A DNA stretch of 64,000 nucleotides from Bacillota bacterium (GTDB lineage: Bacteria > Bacillota > Clostridia > Acetivibrionales > DSM-1351). Made by a program: the position numbers and the translations under genes. The stretch spans positions 310,001 through 374,000 of the forward strand of contig JAEYHZ010000008.1 in NCBI GenBank assembly GCA_023409265.1, read 5' to 3'. The notes under the pieces are model-generated. The model had not been told where the DNA came from, did not search any database, and saw only the letters and a program-made list of their open reading frames with translations. Positions 26,625-34,106 of the stretch are shown here, piece after piece (the first letter of the stretch is position 1; each line of letters opens with the position of its first letter).

Positions 26625-27476
26625 ATGAAAAAACGTATTACCGACTTTTTACTGATAAATTTGGGTTTGCTGCTCGTAGGAACAGGTATATCTCTCTTTA
26701 AAATACCAAATCATTTTGCAACCGGTGGTGTCAGTGGTTTAGCCATTATTTTCAGCAGCTTTTTTCCCAAAATAGATGTTGGGCCGATGATGATGATAAT
26801 TAATATTATTCTGATGATCGTAGGATACTTTTTTTTAGGTAAAGACTTTGGCTCAAAAACTGTATATTCAAGTTTTGCCCTTTCAGGTATCGTTTGGGCT
26901 ATACAGAAAATTTATCCCCTTAACCAGCCACTGACCGACGACATGCTGCTTGAACTTGTATACTCAATAATCTTTCCGGCCATAGGCTCAGCCATAGTTT
27001 TCAACTGTAATGCCTCTACGGGCGGAACTGATATTGTCGCTAAAATTTTAAGTAAATTTACAAAACTCAATATCGGAAAAACCTTGTTACTGACTGACTT
27101 TCTCATTGCTGTGGGAGCCGGAGCAGTTTTCGGCATCAAAATAGGCCTGTACTCAGTTTTAGGCTTGATTATGAAGGCTTTTATGATTGACATGGTTATA
27201 GAGGGTCTGAATGTGAGTAAGATAATGGTTATTATAAGCTCAAGGCATCAGGAGATCAGGGATTACATTGTTAAAGAGCTTCGCCGTGGAGCTACCATTT
27301 ACAAGGCAGAAGGTGCATTTACTCATCAGCAGGAAAATATAATATCTACCGTAGTCAGCAGAAGGCAGGCAATCAAACTTAGAATTTATATACGCGGTAT
27401 AGATCCTGCCGCCTTTATTACCATCAGCAACACCTCCGAAACCATAGGGAAAGGCTTTAGAAACATAGACAGCTAA
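26625..27476 (+). CDS. YitT family membrane protein (DUF161/DUF2179)
   Basis: 283 residues. Residues 1-190 hold five or six TM helices with the YitT pattern (IPNHFATGGVSGLAII, NCNASTGGTDIVAKIL, YSVLGLIMKAFMIDMVIEGL). The C-terminal DUF2179 domain (about 200-283; HQEIRDYIVKELRRGATIYKAEGAFTHQQ, VVSRRQAIKLR) is cytoplasmic. The transported substrate is unknown for the family. The RBS is AAAGGAG. Length and domain order are normal. Confidence 0.9.
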   Translation: MKKRITDFLLINLGLLLVGTGISLFKIPNHFATGGVSGLAIIFSSFFPKIDVGPMMMIINIILMIVGYFFLGKDFGSKTVYSSFALSGIVWAIQKIYPLNQPLTDDMLLELVYSIIFPAIGSAIVFNCNASTGGTDIVAKILSKFTKLNIGKTLLLTDFLIAVGAGAVFGIKIGLYSVLGLIMKAFMIDMVIEGLNVSKIMVIISSRHQEIRDYIVKELRRGATIYKAEGAFTHQQENIISTVVSRRQAIKLRIYIRGIDPAAFITISNTSETIGKGFRNIDS

Positions 27477-27572
27477 TATTTCTCTGTTAATATTTTTGAA
27501 TTTGGATAAAATAAGGTTAAGGACCGTTTGTTTTGACATCATGTTACTAGCATCAAGGGAGGCCAAACCTGC

Positions 27573-28073
27573 GTGAATTTAGCCGTATTGTTAATAGTTA
27601 TCCTTTCCTCATTAAAATGGGGTGATTGGAAGAATTGGCAAAAGTATCATTCAACCATGATTTTGGCAGGCTATGGAAATCTTTTGTTTCAATTTTTGTA
27701 TTGTGATAACGATCCCTGGCTAATAAATCCAGGTTTCTACCAAAACCATACCATTTTTGAGTTAGTGTTTTCAGTCATTATACTTCCCTTTACAGCATTT
27801 CTGTTTCTATCAAATTATCCTGATTCATCAATAAAAAAGTTTCTTCATTTCTCATATTATATTTCTGTTTATGTGGGATTTGAGTACTTGTACTTTTTAA
27901 CCGGCAATATCACATATCATTATGGTTGGTCTTTTATGTATTCTGTCGCCTGGGACATAATGATGTTTACAATCTGGGCTGTTCACTTCCGTAAGCCCAT
28001 AAAAGCATATATACTGGCTACAATAGTTGTAATAATAATAGCTGCCTTGTTTCCTGTGAAATGTAGATTATAA
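27573..28073 (+). CDS. CBO0543-like membrane protein
   Basis: 166 residues with five hydrophobic helices. The N-terminal LSSLKWGDWKNWQKYHSTMI and LYCDNDPWLINPGF resemble the CBO0543 family of Firmicutes membrane proteins of unknown function. The start is GTG 27573, with GGGAGG about 10 nt upstream. A terminator is shared with the tRNA cluster that converges on it. Confidence 0.65.
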   Translation: MNLAVLLIVILSSLKWGDWKNWQKYHSTMILAGYGNLLFQFLYCDNDPWLINPGFYQNHTIFELVFSVIILPFTAFLFLSNYPDSSIKKFLHFSYYISVYVGFEYLYFLTGNITYHYGWSFMYSVAWDIMMFTIWAVHFRKPIKAYILATIVVIIIAALFPVKCRL

Positions 28074-28123
28074 TTCAATGGAGCTTATTTTTAACGCAAG
28101 CCGGATAATTAAAATAGACTTAC

Positions 28124-28166
28124 AAAAAAGAAGACTTTCCAGCTAAACCGGAAAGCCTTCTTTTTC
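28124..28166. terminator. bidirectional terminator between the CBO0543 gene and tRNA cluster
   Basis: AAAAGAAGaCTTTCC and GGAAAGcCTTCTTTTT pair around AGCTAAACC. Confidence 0.88.
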
Positions 28167-28172
28167 TCAATT

Positions 28173-28248
28173 TGGTGGGAACTATAGGGCTCGAACCTAT
28201 GACCCTCTGCTTGTAAGGCAGATGCTCTCCCAGCTGAGCTAAGCTCCC
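28173..28248 (-). tRNA. tRNA-Val (anticodon TAC)
   Basis: Minus-strand cloverleaf with acceptor GGGAGCT/AGTTCCC, CCA encoded. The anticodon arm TCTGC-CTTACAA-GCAGA gives TAC. Confidence 0.95.
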
Positions 28249-28251
28249 AAA

Positions 28252-28272
28252 TTGGTGACCCATAGGGGACTC
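28252..28272 (-). pseudogene. orphan 3' fragment of tRNA-Glu
   Basis: The 23 bp ATTGGTGACCC..GGGGACTCG at 28250-28272 repeats the 3' end of tRNA-Glu (28447-28469) up to the T-loop. The sequence then departs into the 136-nt element. The same break point is used at tRNA-Arg. Confidence 0.8.
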
Positions 28273-28402
28273 GCCGCATGCCTCGCATGCTGTTAACGTC
28301 GCCCACCGCTCGCTTTGCTTACGGTGCCGGGCTCCTACGCTCACTGCCAAATGACCATTCAGGTCATTTCTGCCACGTTCGCGCCCTCTCGGGTTCGAGT
28401 CC
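28267..28402 (-). other. 136-nt structured element, copy B, at tRNA-Glu
   Basis: Helices: outer GGACTCG (28267-28273) with CGAGTCC (28396-28402); GCATGC-ctc-GCATGC (28276-28290); CACCG (28304-28308) with CGGTG (28322-28326); AAATGACC-attca-GGTCATTT (28349-28369). Length equals copy A exactly and conserved blocks include CGTCGCCCACC and GTGCCGGGCTCCTAC. The outer stem bases track the T-arm of the host tRNA at each locus. Confidence 0.65.
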
Positions 28403-28447
28403 CACTGCATCATTTTCATGATTCAATGGAATCTATTAATTTATTAT

Positions 28448-28522
28448 TGGTGACCCATAGGGGACTCGAACCCCTGTTATCGCCGTGAAAGGGCGGTGTC
28501 TTAACCACTTGACCAATGGGCC
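28448..28522 (-). tRNA. tRNA-Glu (anticodon TTC)
   Basis: Minus strand, acceptor GGCCCAT/ATGGGTC, anticodon loop CTTTCAC, CCA encoded. The top anticodon-stem pair is a C-A mismatch (CCGCC/GGCGA), unusual but outside the loop. Confidence 0.93.
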
Positions 28523-28525
28523 ATA

Positions 28526-28551
28526 AAATAAGCGATAGAACCTATCGCTTA
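28526..28551 (-). terminator. hairpin following tRNA-Met
   Basis: AAGCGATAG-gtt-CTATCGCTT, then ATTTTA on the minus strand, between tRNA-Met and tRNA-Glu. Confidence 0.6.
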
Positions 28552-28554
28552 AGA

Positions 28555-28631
28555 TGGTAGCGGCGGTGGGATTTGAACCTACGACCTGCCGGGTATGAAC
28601 CGGATGCTCTGGCCAACTGAGCTACGCCGCC
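28555..28631 (-). tRNA. tRNA-Met (anticodon CAT), elongator type
   Basis: Minus strand, GGCGGCG acceptor, loop TTCATAC, T-arm GTAGG-TTCAAAT-CCCAC, CCA encoded. The acceptor and D-arm resemble elongator tRNA-Met of Firmicutes; an Ile2 identity (lysidine-modified CAT) is less likely. Confidence 0.88.
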
Positions 28632-28706
28632 ATTTATTGTGCCCGTTCGCTAACGTGCTTTTACATTATACATAACAAGTGAGCATTATGTCAATACAAA
28701 ATTTAT

Positions 28707-29475
28707 ATTTTTTTTGAGGCTGTCCAAAAGCAAATGTTGGAAGTAAAATTTACTATAAATACTCCCGTACAAGCATGTATTAATGGGTGGCAACCGAACT
28801 GAATAAATAAACCTGACTTTACTTCAGTTTATTTATTCAGTTCTAACCATGCCTACCCATTAATACATGTTGTACTCGCGTATTAAAAACTTTTTTACTT
28901 AACCAGCTTCTTTTGAGACAGCACTCAAAAAAAGGATTGCATCCACCCGACAGTGGCAACCGAACAAATGAAGAATCAATTTTTTATATTGCTTCTTCAT
29001 TTGTTCTAACCATGCTTCCACATTTTTATAAGTATACTCGCGTAAAAACAAGTTTGCTTTTAGTTCGCTTACATACCTCTTTTTGAGACAGCAACACAAA
29101 AAAGGATTGCATCCACCCAAACAGCGGCAACCGAAATAATAAAAAAAATATTGATTTAATATTTCTTTAATTATTTCTAACCATACGTCCACATTTCCAT
29201 AAGCTGTACTCGCGTAATAATAAATAACTCACTAATTCGTATACTGATCCTTTCTTTGAGACAGCACTCAAAAAAAGGATTGCATCCACCCGACAGGTGG
29301 CAACCGAACTGAATAAATAAACCTGACTTTACTTCAGTTTATTTATTCAGTTCTAACCATGCCTACCCATTAATACATGTTGTACTCGCGTATTAAAAAA
29401 CTTTTTTACTTAACCAGCTTCTTTTGACAGCACTCAAAAAAAGGATTGCATCCGCCCGACAGTGGCACTGAAGAG
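28707..29475. repeat. tandem array of hairpins with conserved flanks and variable arms
   Basis: Four units step by 165, 173 and 171 bp. Each has GGCAACCGAA, a hairpin, TTCTAACCAT, ACTCGCGT, then CAGCA.CTCAAAAAAAGGATTGCATCC or a variant. Stems: unit 1 at 28796-28812/28827-28843 (17 bp perfect); unit 2 at 28962-28975/28993-29006 (14 bp); unit 3 near 29133-29180 (20 bp, two mismatches); unit 4 at 29306-29322/29337-29353 (same as unit 1). Unit 1 belongs to a ~227-bp palindrome (28708-28934) with ends GAGGCTGTCCAAAAG / CTTTTGAGACAGCACTC, resembling some transposon ends. Confidence 0.8.
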
Positions 29476-29487
29476 TGCAGTCACCAA

Positions 29488-30336
29488 CTACAGTACCTTG
29501 TTCAGCTTGCTTGTTACATCCTCTTCAAAACTTCTGATATAGCCCTTGATATATTCCAAAATTGACAGACTTTCATCCTCTATAAGCGGTGTCAGATCAA
29601 TGGCATAACTTAAAGCATCGGACTCATCAACGGTGTGTGATGCTGAATACGTTGCATTTGCAAGTCTCCTTCCAGATGTAGCCAGATCATATCTTTTTCC
29701 CCCGGCAATCTGTGAATCGAAAACACCAACAAGAGCAGCCGACAGGTTTGGGTGTGCCGATACATCAAAAACCACCTTCTGGTTATCCAGAACCCAGTCA
29801 AGATTTCTCCATACCTCACAGCCATACAGCTTTTTGGGACGCTGCTCTTTTGGCAGTTCACGTATTGCGTTAATAACCTTTGTCACCACTCCAAGGTGTG
29901 TATCATGCTTGTCGGCCAGGTTATGGGTATAAATAACCTCAGCTCCTGACTGACTTATAATATTCTTCAATTCTTCAACAATTTCCCTGCAGCCGGCCGA
30001 CTTCACCTGAGCGCTGCTATAATCAAGAAGCGCCAATGCAGAGTAGTCACCTATGTAGGCAGCCTTTTTCTGCTCCACCTTTCTGATCTTCTGCATATCT
30101 TCATCGGTGTAATCTGCATAGATCCCATTTCTGGCACTGCCAGCGCCATTTGTAACTATAACCGCGCTGAACCAATTTGTATCGTTTCCAAAGCATTTTA
30201 CTATACCATCATAAGCCATAATTTCCACGTCATCCTGATGCGCGGAGATTGCAAGGTGCGTTGTTCTTTTCAGTGCTTTTTCAATATTTTCTCCATCAGG
30301 AACAAACCATTCGGCATTTTTATTATTAAGTTGCAT
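29488..30336 (-). CDS. PIG-L/LmbE family deacetylase (GlcNAc-type substrate inferred)
   Basis: 282 residues from ATG 30336, which has GGAGG just upstream; an apparent longer frame reads through that site. It shows the family's zinc motif AHQDDVE (32-38) and a later HNLADKHDTHLGV with further ligands. PIG-L enzymes remove acetyl groups from GlcNAc-containing molecules. Lying upstream of a NagB-II-like gene and GntR regulator, and with no NagA in the window, it may deacetylate GlcNAc or GlcNAc-6-P. That substrate is inference. Its leader matches one upstream of an AraC gene at 37.7 kb. Confidence 0.8.
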   Translation of the reverse strand: MQLNNKNAEWFVPDGENIEKALKRTTHLAISAHQDDVEIMAYDGIVKCFGNDTNWFSAVIVTNGAGSARNGIYADYTDEDMQKIRKVEQKKAAYIGDYSALALLDYSSAQVKSAGCREIVEELKNIISQSGAEVIYTHNLADKHDTHLGVVTKVINAIRELPKEQRPKKLYGCEVWRNLDWVLDNQKVVFDVSAHPNLSAALVGVFDSQIAGGKRYDLATSGRRLANATYSASHTVDESDALSYAIDLTPLIEDESLSILEYIKGYIRSFEEDVTSKLNKVL

Positions 30337-30410
30337 ATTAACCTCCATGAGCTGCATAGCAGCCATAAAAATTGATGTAATTATTTACTCCTGTATCCGC
30401 TATAAGCGCA
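30337..30410 (-). promoter_or_regulatory. conserved leader element, copy 1, upstream of the PIG-L gene
   Basis: On the minus strand: CTTATAGCGGATACAGGAGT, ATCAATTTTTATG, hairpin GCTGC-tat-GCAGC (30351-30363), then CTCATGGAGGTTAATATG. It matches 37679-37750 at about 80 percent. The hairpin pairs change together (GCTG/CAGC here, GCCG/CGGC there). The upstream TATAGC could also pair with the hairpin's GCTAT, giving an alternative fold. Confidence 0.6.
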
Positions 30411-30440
30411 TAATAATATTATGTTGTTACTTCCTCATTC

Positions 30441-31478
30441 TTATCTTGTTATAGTTACCTTGTTTAAACCTCTTGGACTGTCAGGGTTCAGCCCTTTCAG
30501 CAGTGAAAGCTTGCAGGCAAACATCTGAGCTACAGCAACATTAACAAGAGGTGAAACGTAATCACTTAAATTCTTAGGAATCTCTATACTGCTGTCTCCC
30601 ATTCCAAGGAGCTCCTTATTATTGGATATAACCAATATATCTGCCTGACTGTCTTTTAATTTATTGATCATTTCAAATATGTCTTTTGTTGAAGGTCCTT
30701 CAGGTGCATATACAAGAACAGGCATATCTCTCTCTACCATTGCAAAGGGACCATGATGAAAATCTGAAGTTGCAAAAGCTTTTGCTCGAACATAGGTGGT
30801 TTCTTGTATTTTTAGTGCAGCTTCAAGTGCTATGGAATAATTTATTCCTCTCGCAAGTACAAAGCACTCTTTCATAAACCTGTATTTTTTAACTACTTCC
30901 TGGATATTGTCTGACTGTTCAAAGACACTCTTAATTGCATCAGGCACCTGTGTGAGCTCTTTTAACAGTTCTTCATTTTTAGCCCATTTTGCAATAAAGT
31001 TAATCAGCAGATACACAGTTGAAGTGAATGTCTTTGTAGCTGCCACGCTCTTCTCAACTCCCGTATCACAGAACAGATGGTATTTGGATGCCGCAGCCAG
31101 CGGAGAGTCTACAAAATTGGTCACACTCATGGTAACAGCTCCCTGTCCGGCAGCTGCTTTGACAACCTCAATTGCATCTGCAGCCTTTCCTGATTGGGAT
31201 ATACCTATTACAAAAGAATTCTTCATGTTTACATTTTTATTGTACATTGTAAATACTGATGGTGCAGCCAGTGAAACCGGAATACCTACAAGGGTTTCAA
31301 TTGCATACTTGGTATAGACTGCGGCGTGATCAGAGGTGCCTCTTGCAGCAATAATAACTGAAGAGATTTCTCTGCTGTTCAGTTCACCGATCATTTCATC
31401 AATAGTCTTTTTGTTAGTTTCAATGGTCTTTCTAAGTACATCAGGCTGTTCCAATATTTCTTCCCACATTTTAGTCAT
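30441..31478 (-). CDS. SIS-domain aminosugar isomerase/deaminase, NagB-II type
   Basis: 345 residues with two SIS domains like the isomerase half of GlmS, but no glutaminase domain. Motifs: IIAARGTSDHAA, IGISQSGKAADAIE, KSVAATKTFTS, LARGINYSIALEAALKIQETTY, FHHGPFAMV and C-terminal GLNPDSPRGLNKVT. Such stand-alone proteins (NagB-II, AgaS) convert glucosamine-6-P to fructose-6-P plus ammonia or act on related amino sugars. It lies between the PIG-L deacetylase and a GntR regulator, which fits GlcNAc use. Exact substrate not shown. Confidence 0.85.
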   Translation of the reverse strand: MTKMWEEILEQPDVLRKTIETNKKTIDEMIGELNSREISSVIIAARGTSDHAAVYTKYAIETLVGIPVSLAAPSVFTMYNKNVNMKNSFVIGISQSGKAADAIEVVKAAAGQGAVTMSVTNFVDSPLAAASKYHLFCDTGVEKSVAATKTFTSTVYLLINFIAKWAKNEELLKELTQVPDAIKSVFEQSDNIQEVVKKYRFMKECFVLARGINYSIALEAALKIQETTYVRAKAFATSDFHHGPFAMVERDMPVLVYAPEGPSTKDIFEMINKLKDSQADILVISNNKELLGMGDSSIEIPKNLSDYVSPLVNVAVAQMFACKLSLLKGLNPDSPRGLNKVTITR

Positions 31479-31531
31479 AATGACACCTCACAAATAATTT
31501 TATCCATTTTAAAAATCTTTAGGCATGATTT

Positions 31532-31586
31532 AATACCATTACTGTAATTGGTATATAGGTATAGTTGTATATACCACTATACCTAT
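31532..31586. promoter_or_regulatory. GntR-family operator palindromes
   Basis: ATAGGTATAGT (31555-31565) and ACTATACCTAT (31576-31586) are a perfect 11-bp inverted repeat around a 10-bp spacer. An adjoining repeat pairs ATACCA (31532-) with TGGTAT (to 31553). It lies upstream of the isomerase gene and just beyond the GntR gene's 3' end. Confidence 0.6.
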
Positions 31587-31631
31587 ATTGTACTTTATCG
31601 GGAAACAAAAAGCAATATGAAGGTAGAAATT

Positions 31632-32360
31632 TTATTCGTTATTCATGTAGATACGAACACTGTATTGATATTTATCGGCACGGTAAACATCCCTTTCATA
31701 GAATAGCTTTTTTCCTTCCTTTGTGTAGCTTATTCCCGATATTTTAAGTACAGGAACACCGGATTCCAGCATCAGGAGCCGTCTGTTCTCCTTGTCAGCC
31801 TTTATAGCTTCAATATTATTGTCCACATGACTTATATCTATGGAATAAGTGGTTTTCAGGAGATCGTACAGCGATTTGGTAAGATTAAGCTTATTTATGT
31901 CAGGGCACAGCTTCTCAGGAATGAAGACCTCTTCTACGGCTATAGGAGTATCATCTGCAAGTCTGAGCCTTTTAACCCGAAAAATCTTCTGTTCCGGTTC
32001 CAGATCGAGAGCCTGCTTTACATCGAAACATTCCTTTTCTTCAGAAAACTCCAGCACACGGGTTACAGGAACCATACCGAGTCTTTTAACTGTTTCAGAA
32101 AAACTCATTATGTTTCTCTGTTCAAATTTGATTTTATTAACAAAAGTACCCTTCCCCTTCTCACGCACAAGATAATTCTCGGAAGCCAGCTGATTTATAG
32201 CTTGTCTGGCAGTCATGCGGCTTATTCCAAGATTTTCAGACAGCTCTCTTTCAGATGGGATCAGACTCCCTGCCTGATATTCACCCGACTTGATCTTGTC
32301 CAAAATTATATTCTTTAATTGAAAGTAAGCAGGTACAGGACTTTTTTTGTCTATAAACAT
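31632..32360 (-). CDS. GntR/HutC-type regulator with UTRA domain
   Basis: 242 residues: winged-helix HTH (1-75; YFQLKNIILDKIKSGEYQAGSLIPSERELSENLGISRMTARQAINQLASENYLVREKGKGTFV) and UTRA ligand-binding domain (85-240). NagR/DasR/YvoA of this class respond to GlcNAc-6-P or GlcN-6-P. It is 153 bp upstream of the isomerase gene on the same strand; the palindromes in that gap are candidate sites. The ligand is inferred from context. Confidence 0.9.
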   Translation of the reverse strand: MFIDKKSPVPAYFQLKNIILDKIKSGEYQAGSLIPSERELSENLGISRMTARQAINQLASENYLVREKGKGTFVNKIKFEQRNIMSFSETVKRLGMVPVTRVLEFSEEKECFDVKQALDLEPEQKIFRVKRLRLADDTPIAVEEVFIPEKLCPDINKLNLTKSLYDLLKTTYSIDISHVDNNIEAIKADKENRRLLMLESGVPVLKISGISYTKEGKKLFYERDVYRADKYQYSVRIYMNNE

Positions 32361-32635
32361 TTATGCCTCCAGGTTCTATGGTTATTTAACACTTTAGTTC
32401 TCTTAAGACAATAATAACCTCCCATTTTTGAGCCGGTGATTTTCCGATATTACTGTGTTGTCGAAAAGTACTGTTTCGCAGTACTTCGTTTAAATAAAGC
32501 GATTATTGCTTCCTTCTCCGCCTTGTACTATCGAAAGCTCCCCCTCTTCAGAATCTGTATTATTGTTTTAGGAGACCTTAGTAATCATTATAACCCTATT
32601 GGATGCAATGTTAAATATTATTTTGCAACGTATGT

Positions 32636-32793
32636 TTATAACGCATCAGTTCAAAGAAAATTTTTCGGCTGTAAAAAATTTTCTTACCTCAGCTGCGTTC
32701 CAACGAGGCGGGAGAAATGTGCTCACCGTCTGAAAACCGAGACGGAAGCCGCCACTTATAGAAGATGGGGACATTTTTTACTGCCTCGTTATA
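32636..32793 (+). repeat. TTATAACG-ended structured repeat, copy 3
   Basis: 158 bp, beginning TTATAACGCAT and ending CTCGTTATA. Hairpin AAGAAAATTTTT / AAAAATTTTCTT is perfect (12 bp, loop CGGCTGT). Stem AACGAGGC (32702-32709) pairs with GCCTCGTT (32783-32790). It lies in a ~660-bp gap (32361-33023) otherwise without a supported gene. Confidence 0.75.
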
Positions 32794-33023
32794 TTTTTAC
32801 AACAACAAAAAATCCTTATGTTAGATTGAACACAAGGACAAATAATTTTTCAGGAGGAATATATTTTAAGACCAGCTGGCGGATTAAATCCACCAGCCAG
32901 AATGGATTGTTTTCACAATACAAATTTTATAATACTTCACCCAATAAGTATATGTAAAAAGTATAAAAAATTTAACACCCCAAAAAAGATTATATTGTAT
33001 ACTTTTTACCCCTCCAAAGATGT

Positions 33024-33752
33024 CTATTGCGGACTTCCCCCAAACACTCCCACATACTGGTCCATCAGGTAGAATTTTCGTCCGTTCCACTTCAATACAC
33101 TTTGTACATAACCTAAAGAATCAGCATGATATCTTCCCGCGATACTTTGGTACCCAAGCAGCTCGTAAATACCGTTACCGTCAAAATCAACAGGGTATAA
33201 ACCGCTTAAAGGATCCACCCACCCCTCAATGGGTTGCTTGAGAATCCCTTCGGGTGTATAAATCTCATCAAGATATTCCTTACCCTTATATGTAATATCA
33301 ATAACAAAAGTTACATCTCGTTCAATGTTCTTTACCATTACCTTATAATAATTGGCATATTCAACTTTATAGCTGTATCTTTCATTATATTCTTCGTAGT
33401 CAAAAATCTGCTTAAGCTGATTGTTAACGTCTGAAAAGATATAATAAAACATGATTCCACCGCTTCCCCCCGAGGCTATTCCCACCATGATATCCTTTAT
33501 TTTATCACCGCTGAAATCCTGTAAGGTAATTGTCGGAGAGTAACCTGAATCAGACTTAAGCCTGGCCTGCTGTTTTATGCCTGTTCTTCCGTCTCTTATT
33601 ACGAGTGTAATATCCTGAATATATCCGCTATTGGGCGTTCTTGTTCCGGTCAGATATACAAAGTCACGTATATTGTCACCATTGACGTCACCATATGCAC
33701 CGGTAATGATATTTGCTTCATTCAGATGATCAAAACGGTTATTGTAATACAT
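33024..33752 (-). CDS. FG-GAP/VCBS-like repeat protein without signal peptide
   Basis: 242 residues. Calcium-loop-like motifs recur: GAYGDVNGDNIRDFVYLTG, LQDFSGDKIKDIMVGIASGG and YPVDFDGNGIYELLGYQ. These suggest a small beta-propeller-like repeat structure. There is no signal peptide or TM segment; homologues occur in spore-forming Firmicutes. Function unknown. The RBS is AGGAGGAGAGC. Confidence 0.65.
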   Translation of the reverse strand: MYYNNRFDHLNEANIITGAYGDVNGDNIRDFVYLTGTRTPNSGYIQDITLVIRDGRTGIKQQARLKSDSGYSPTITLQDFSGDKIKDIMVGIASGGSGGIMFYYIFSDVNNQLKQIFDYEEYNERYSYKVEYANYYKVMVKNIERDVTFVIDITYKGKEYLDEIYTPEGILKQPIEGWVDPLSGLYPVDFDGNGIYELLGYQSIAGRYHADSLGYVQSVLKWNGRKFYLMDQYVGVFGGSPQ

Positions 33753-34106
33753 AGCTCTCCTCCTCTAAATTCCCACATTTCTTAACATCAGCGGAGCGTT
33801 GAATCCACCAGAAATGCACATACGCTGTACGGCCCGGCATGGCCGTATTCACCGCCTATACAGACTGGAGTTGTTTTCACTGATGATATATAATATGGAA
33901 CCTTTATATAATTGTGATTTGATATTCACAATTATATATCGAAAGTGCTTACCCAAAAGAGCATTGGGCATCAAGACAAGTTTTGTTTTGTTTGCTAATA
34001 TTAGGTACAAGTAGTACTCAGTTCCATCACGCCTTATCTTGCTCACGGTAAGTGCGTGCTTCATTCTCCTTTAATTTTTAGAGCAGGAAAGGTTAAGGTA
34101 CAAATT
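33753..34106. promoter_or_regulatory. intergenic region with a perfect 13-bp inverted repeat
   Basis: TATATAATTGTGA (33905-33917) and TCACAATTATATA (33926-33938) are perfect complements with an 8-nt spacer, and ACGGCC/GGCCGT pairs near 33827-33845. A minus-strand frame at 33849-34064 (71 codons, AAAGGAG one base from ATG) has plausible composition but no family, and I do not call it a gene. Confidence 0.45.

Noticed and set aside
28120..28419. Minus-strand ORF starting MKMMQWDSNPRG with LAQLGEHLPYKQRVIGSSPIVPT-type tail in an overlapping frame
   Set aside because: It overlaps tRNA-Val and the structured element; a well-known type of spurious ORF across tRNA genes.
28700..28735. Remnant of an IS element (GAGGCTGTCCAAAAG end)
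   Set aside because: The end-like sequence is there, but no transposase or fragment of one is found in the array; kept only as a resemblance.
28899..29192. Cys-rich minus-strand ORF across the hairpin array (AWLEQMKKQ..FGCHC)
   Set aside because: The frame follows the repeat and is broken by a stop in unit 4. No ribosome-binding site was seen. The hairpin symmetry explains the sequence better than coding.
28707..29475. CRISPR array
   Set aside because: Units are about 170 bp with self-complementary variable parts; no short identical repeats with unique 30-bp spacers and no cas genes.
32436..32957. 173-codon plus-strand ORF
   Set aside because: It covers repeat copy 3 and AT-rich spacer, has no ribosome-binding site and no recognisable protein features.
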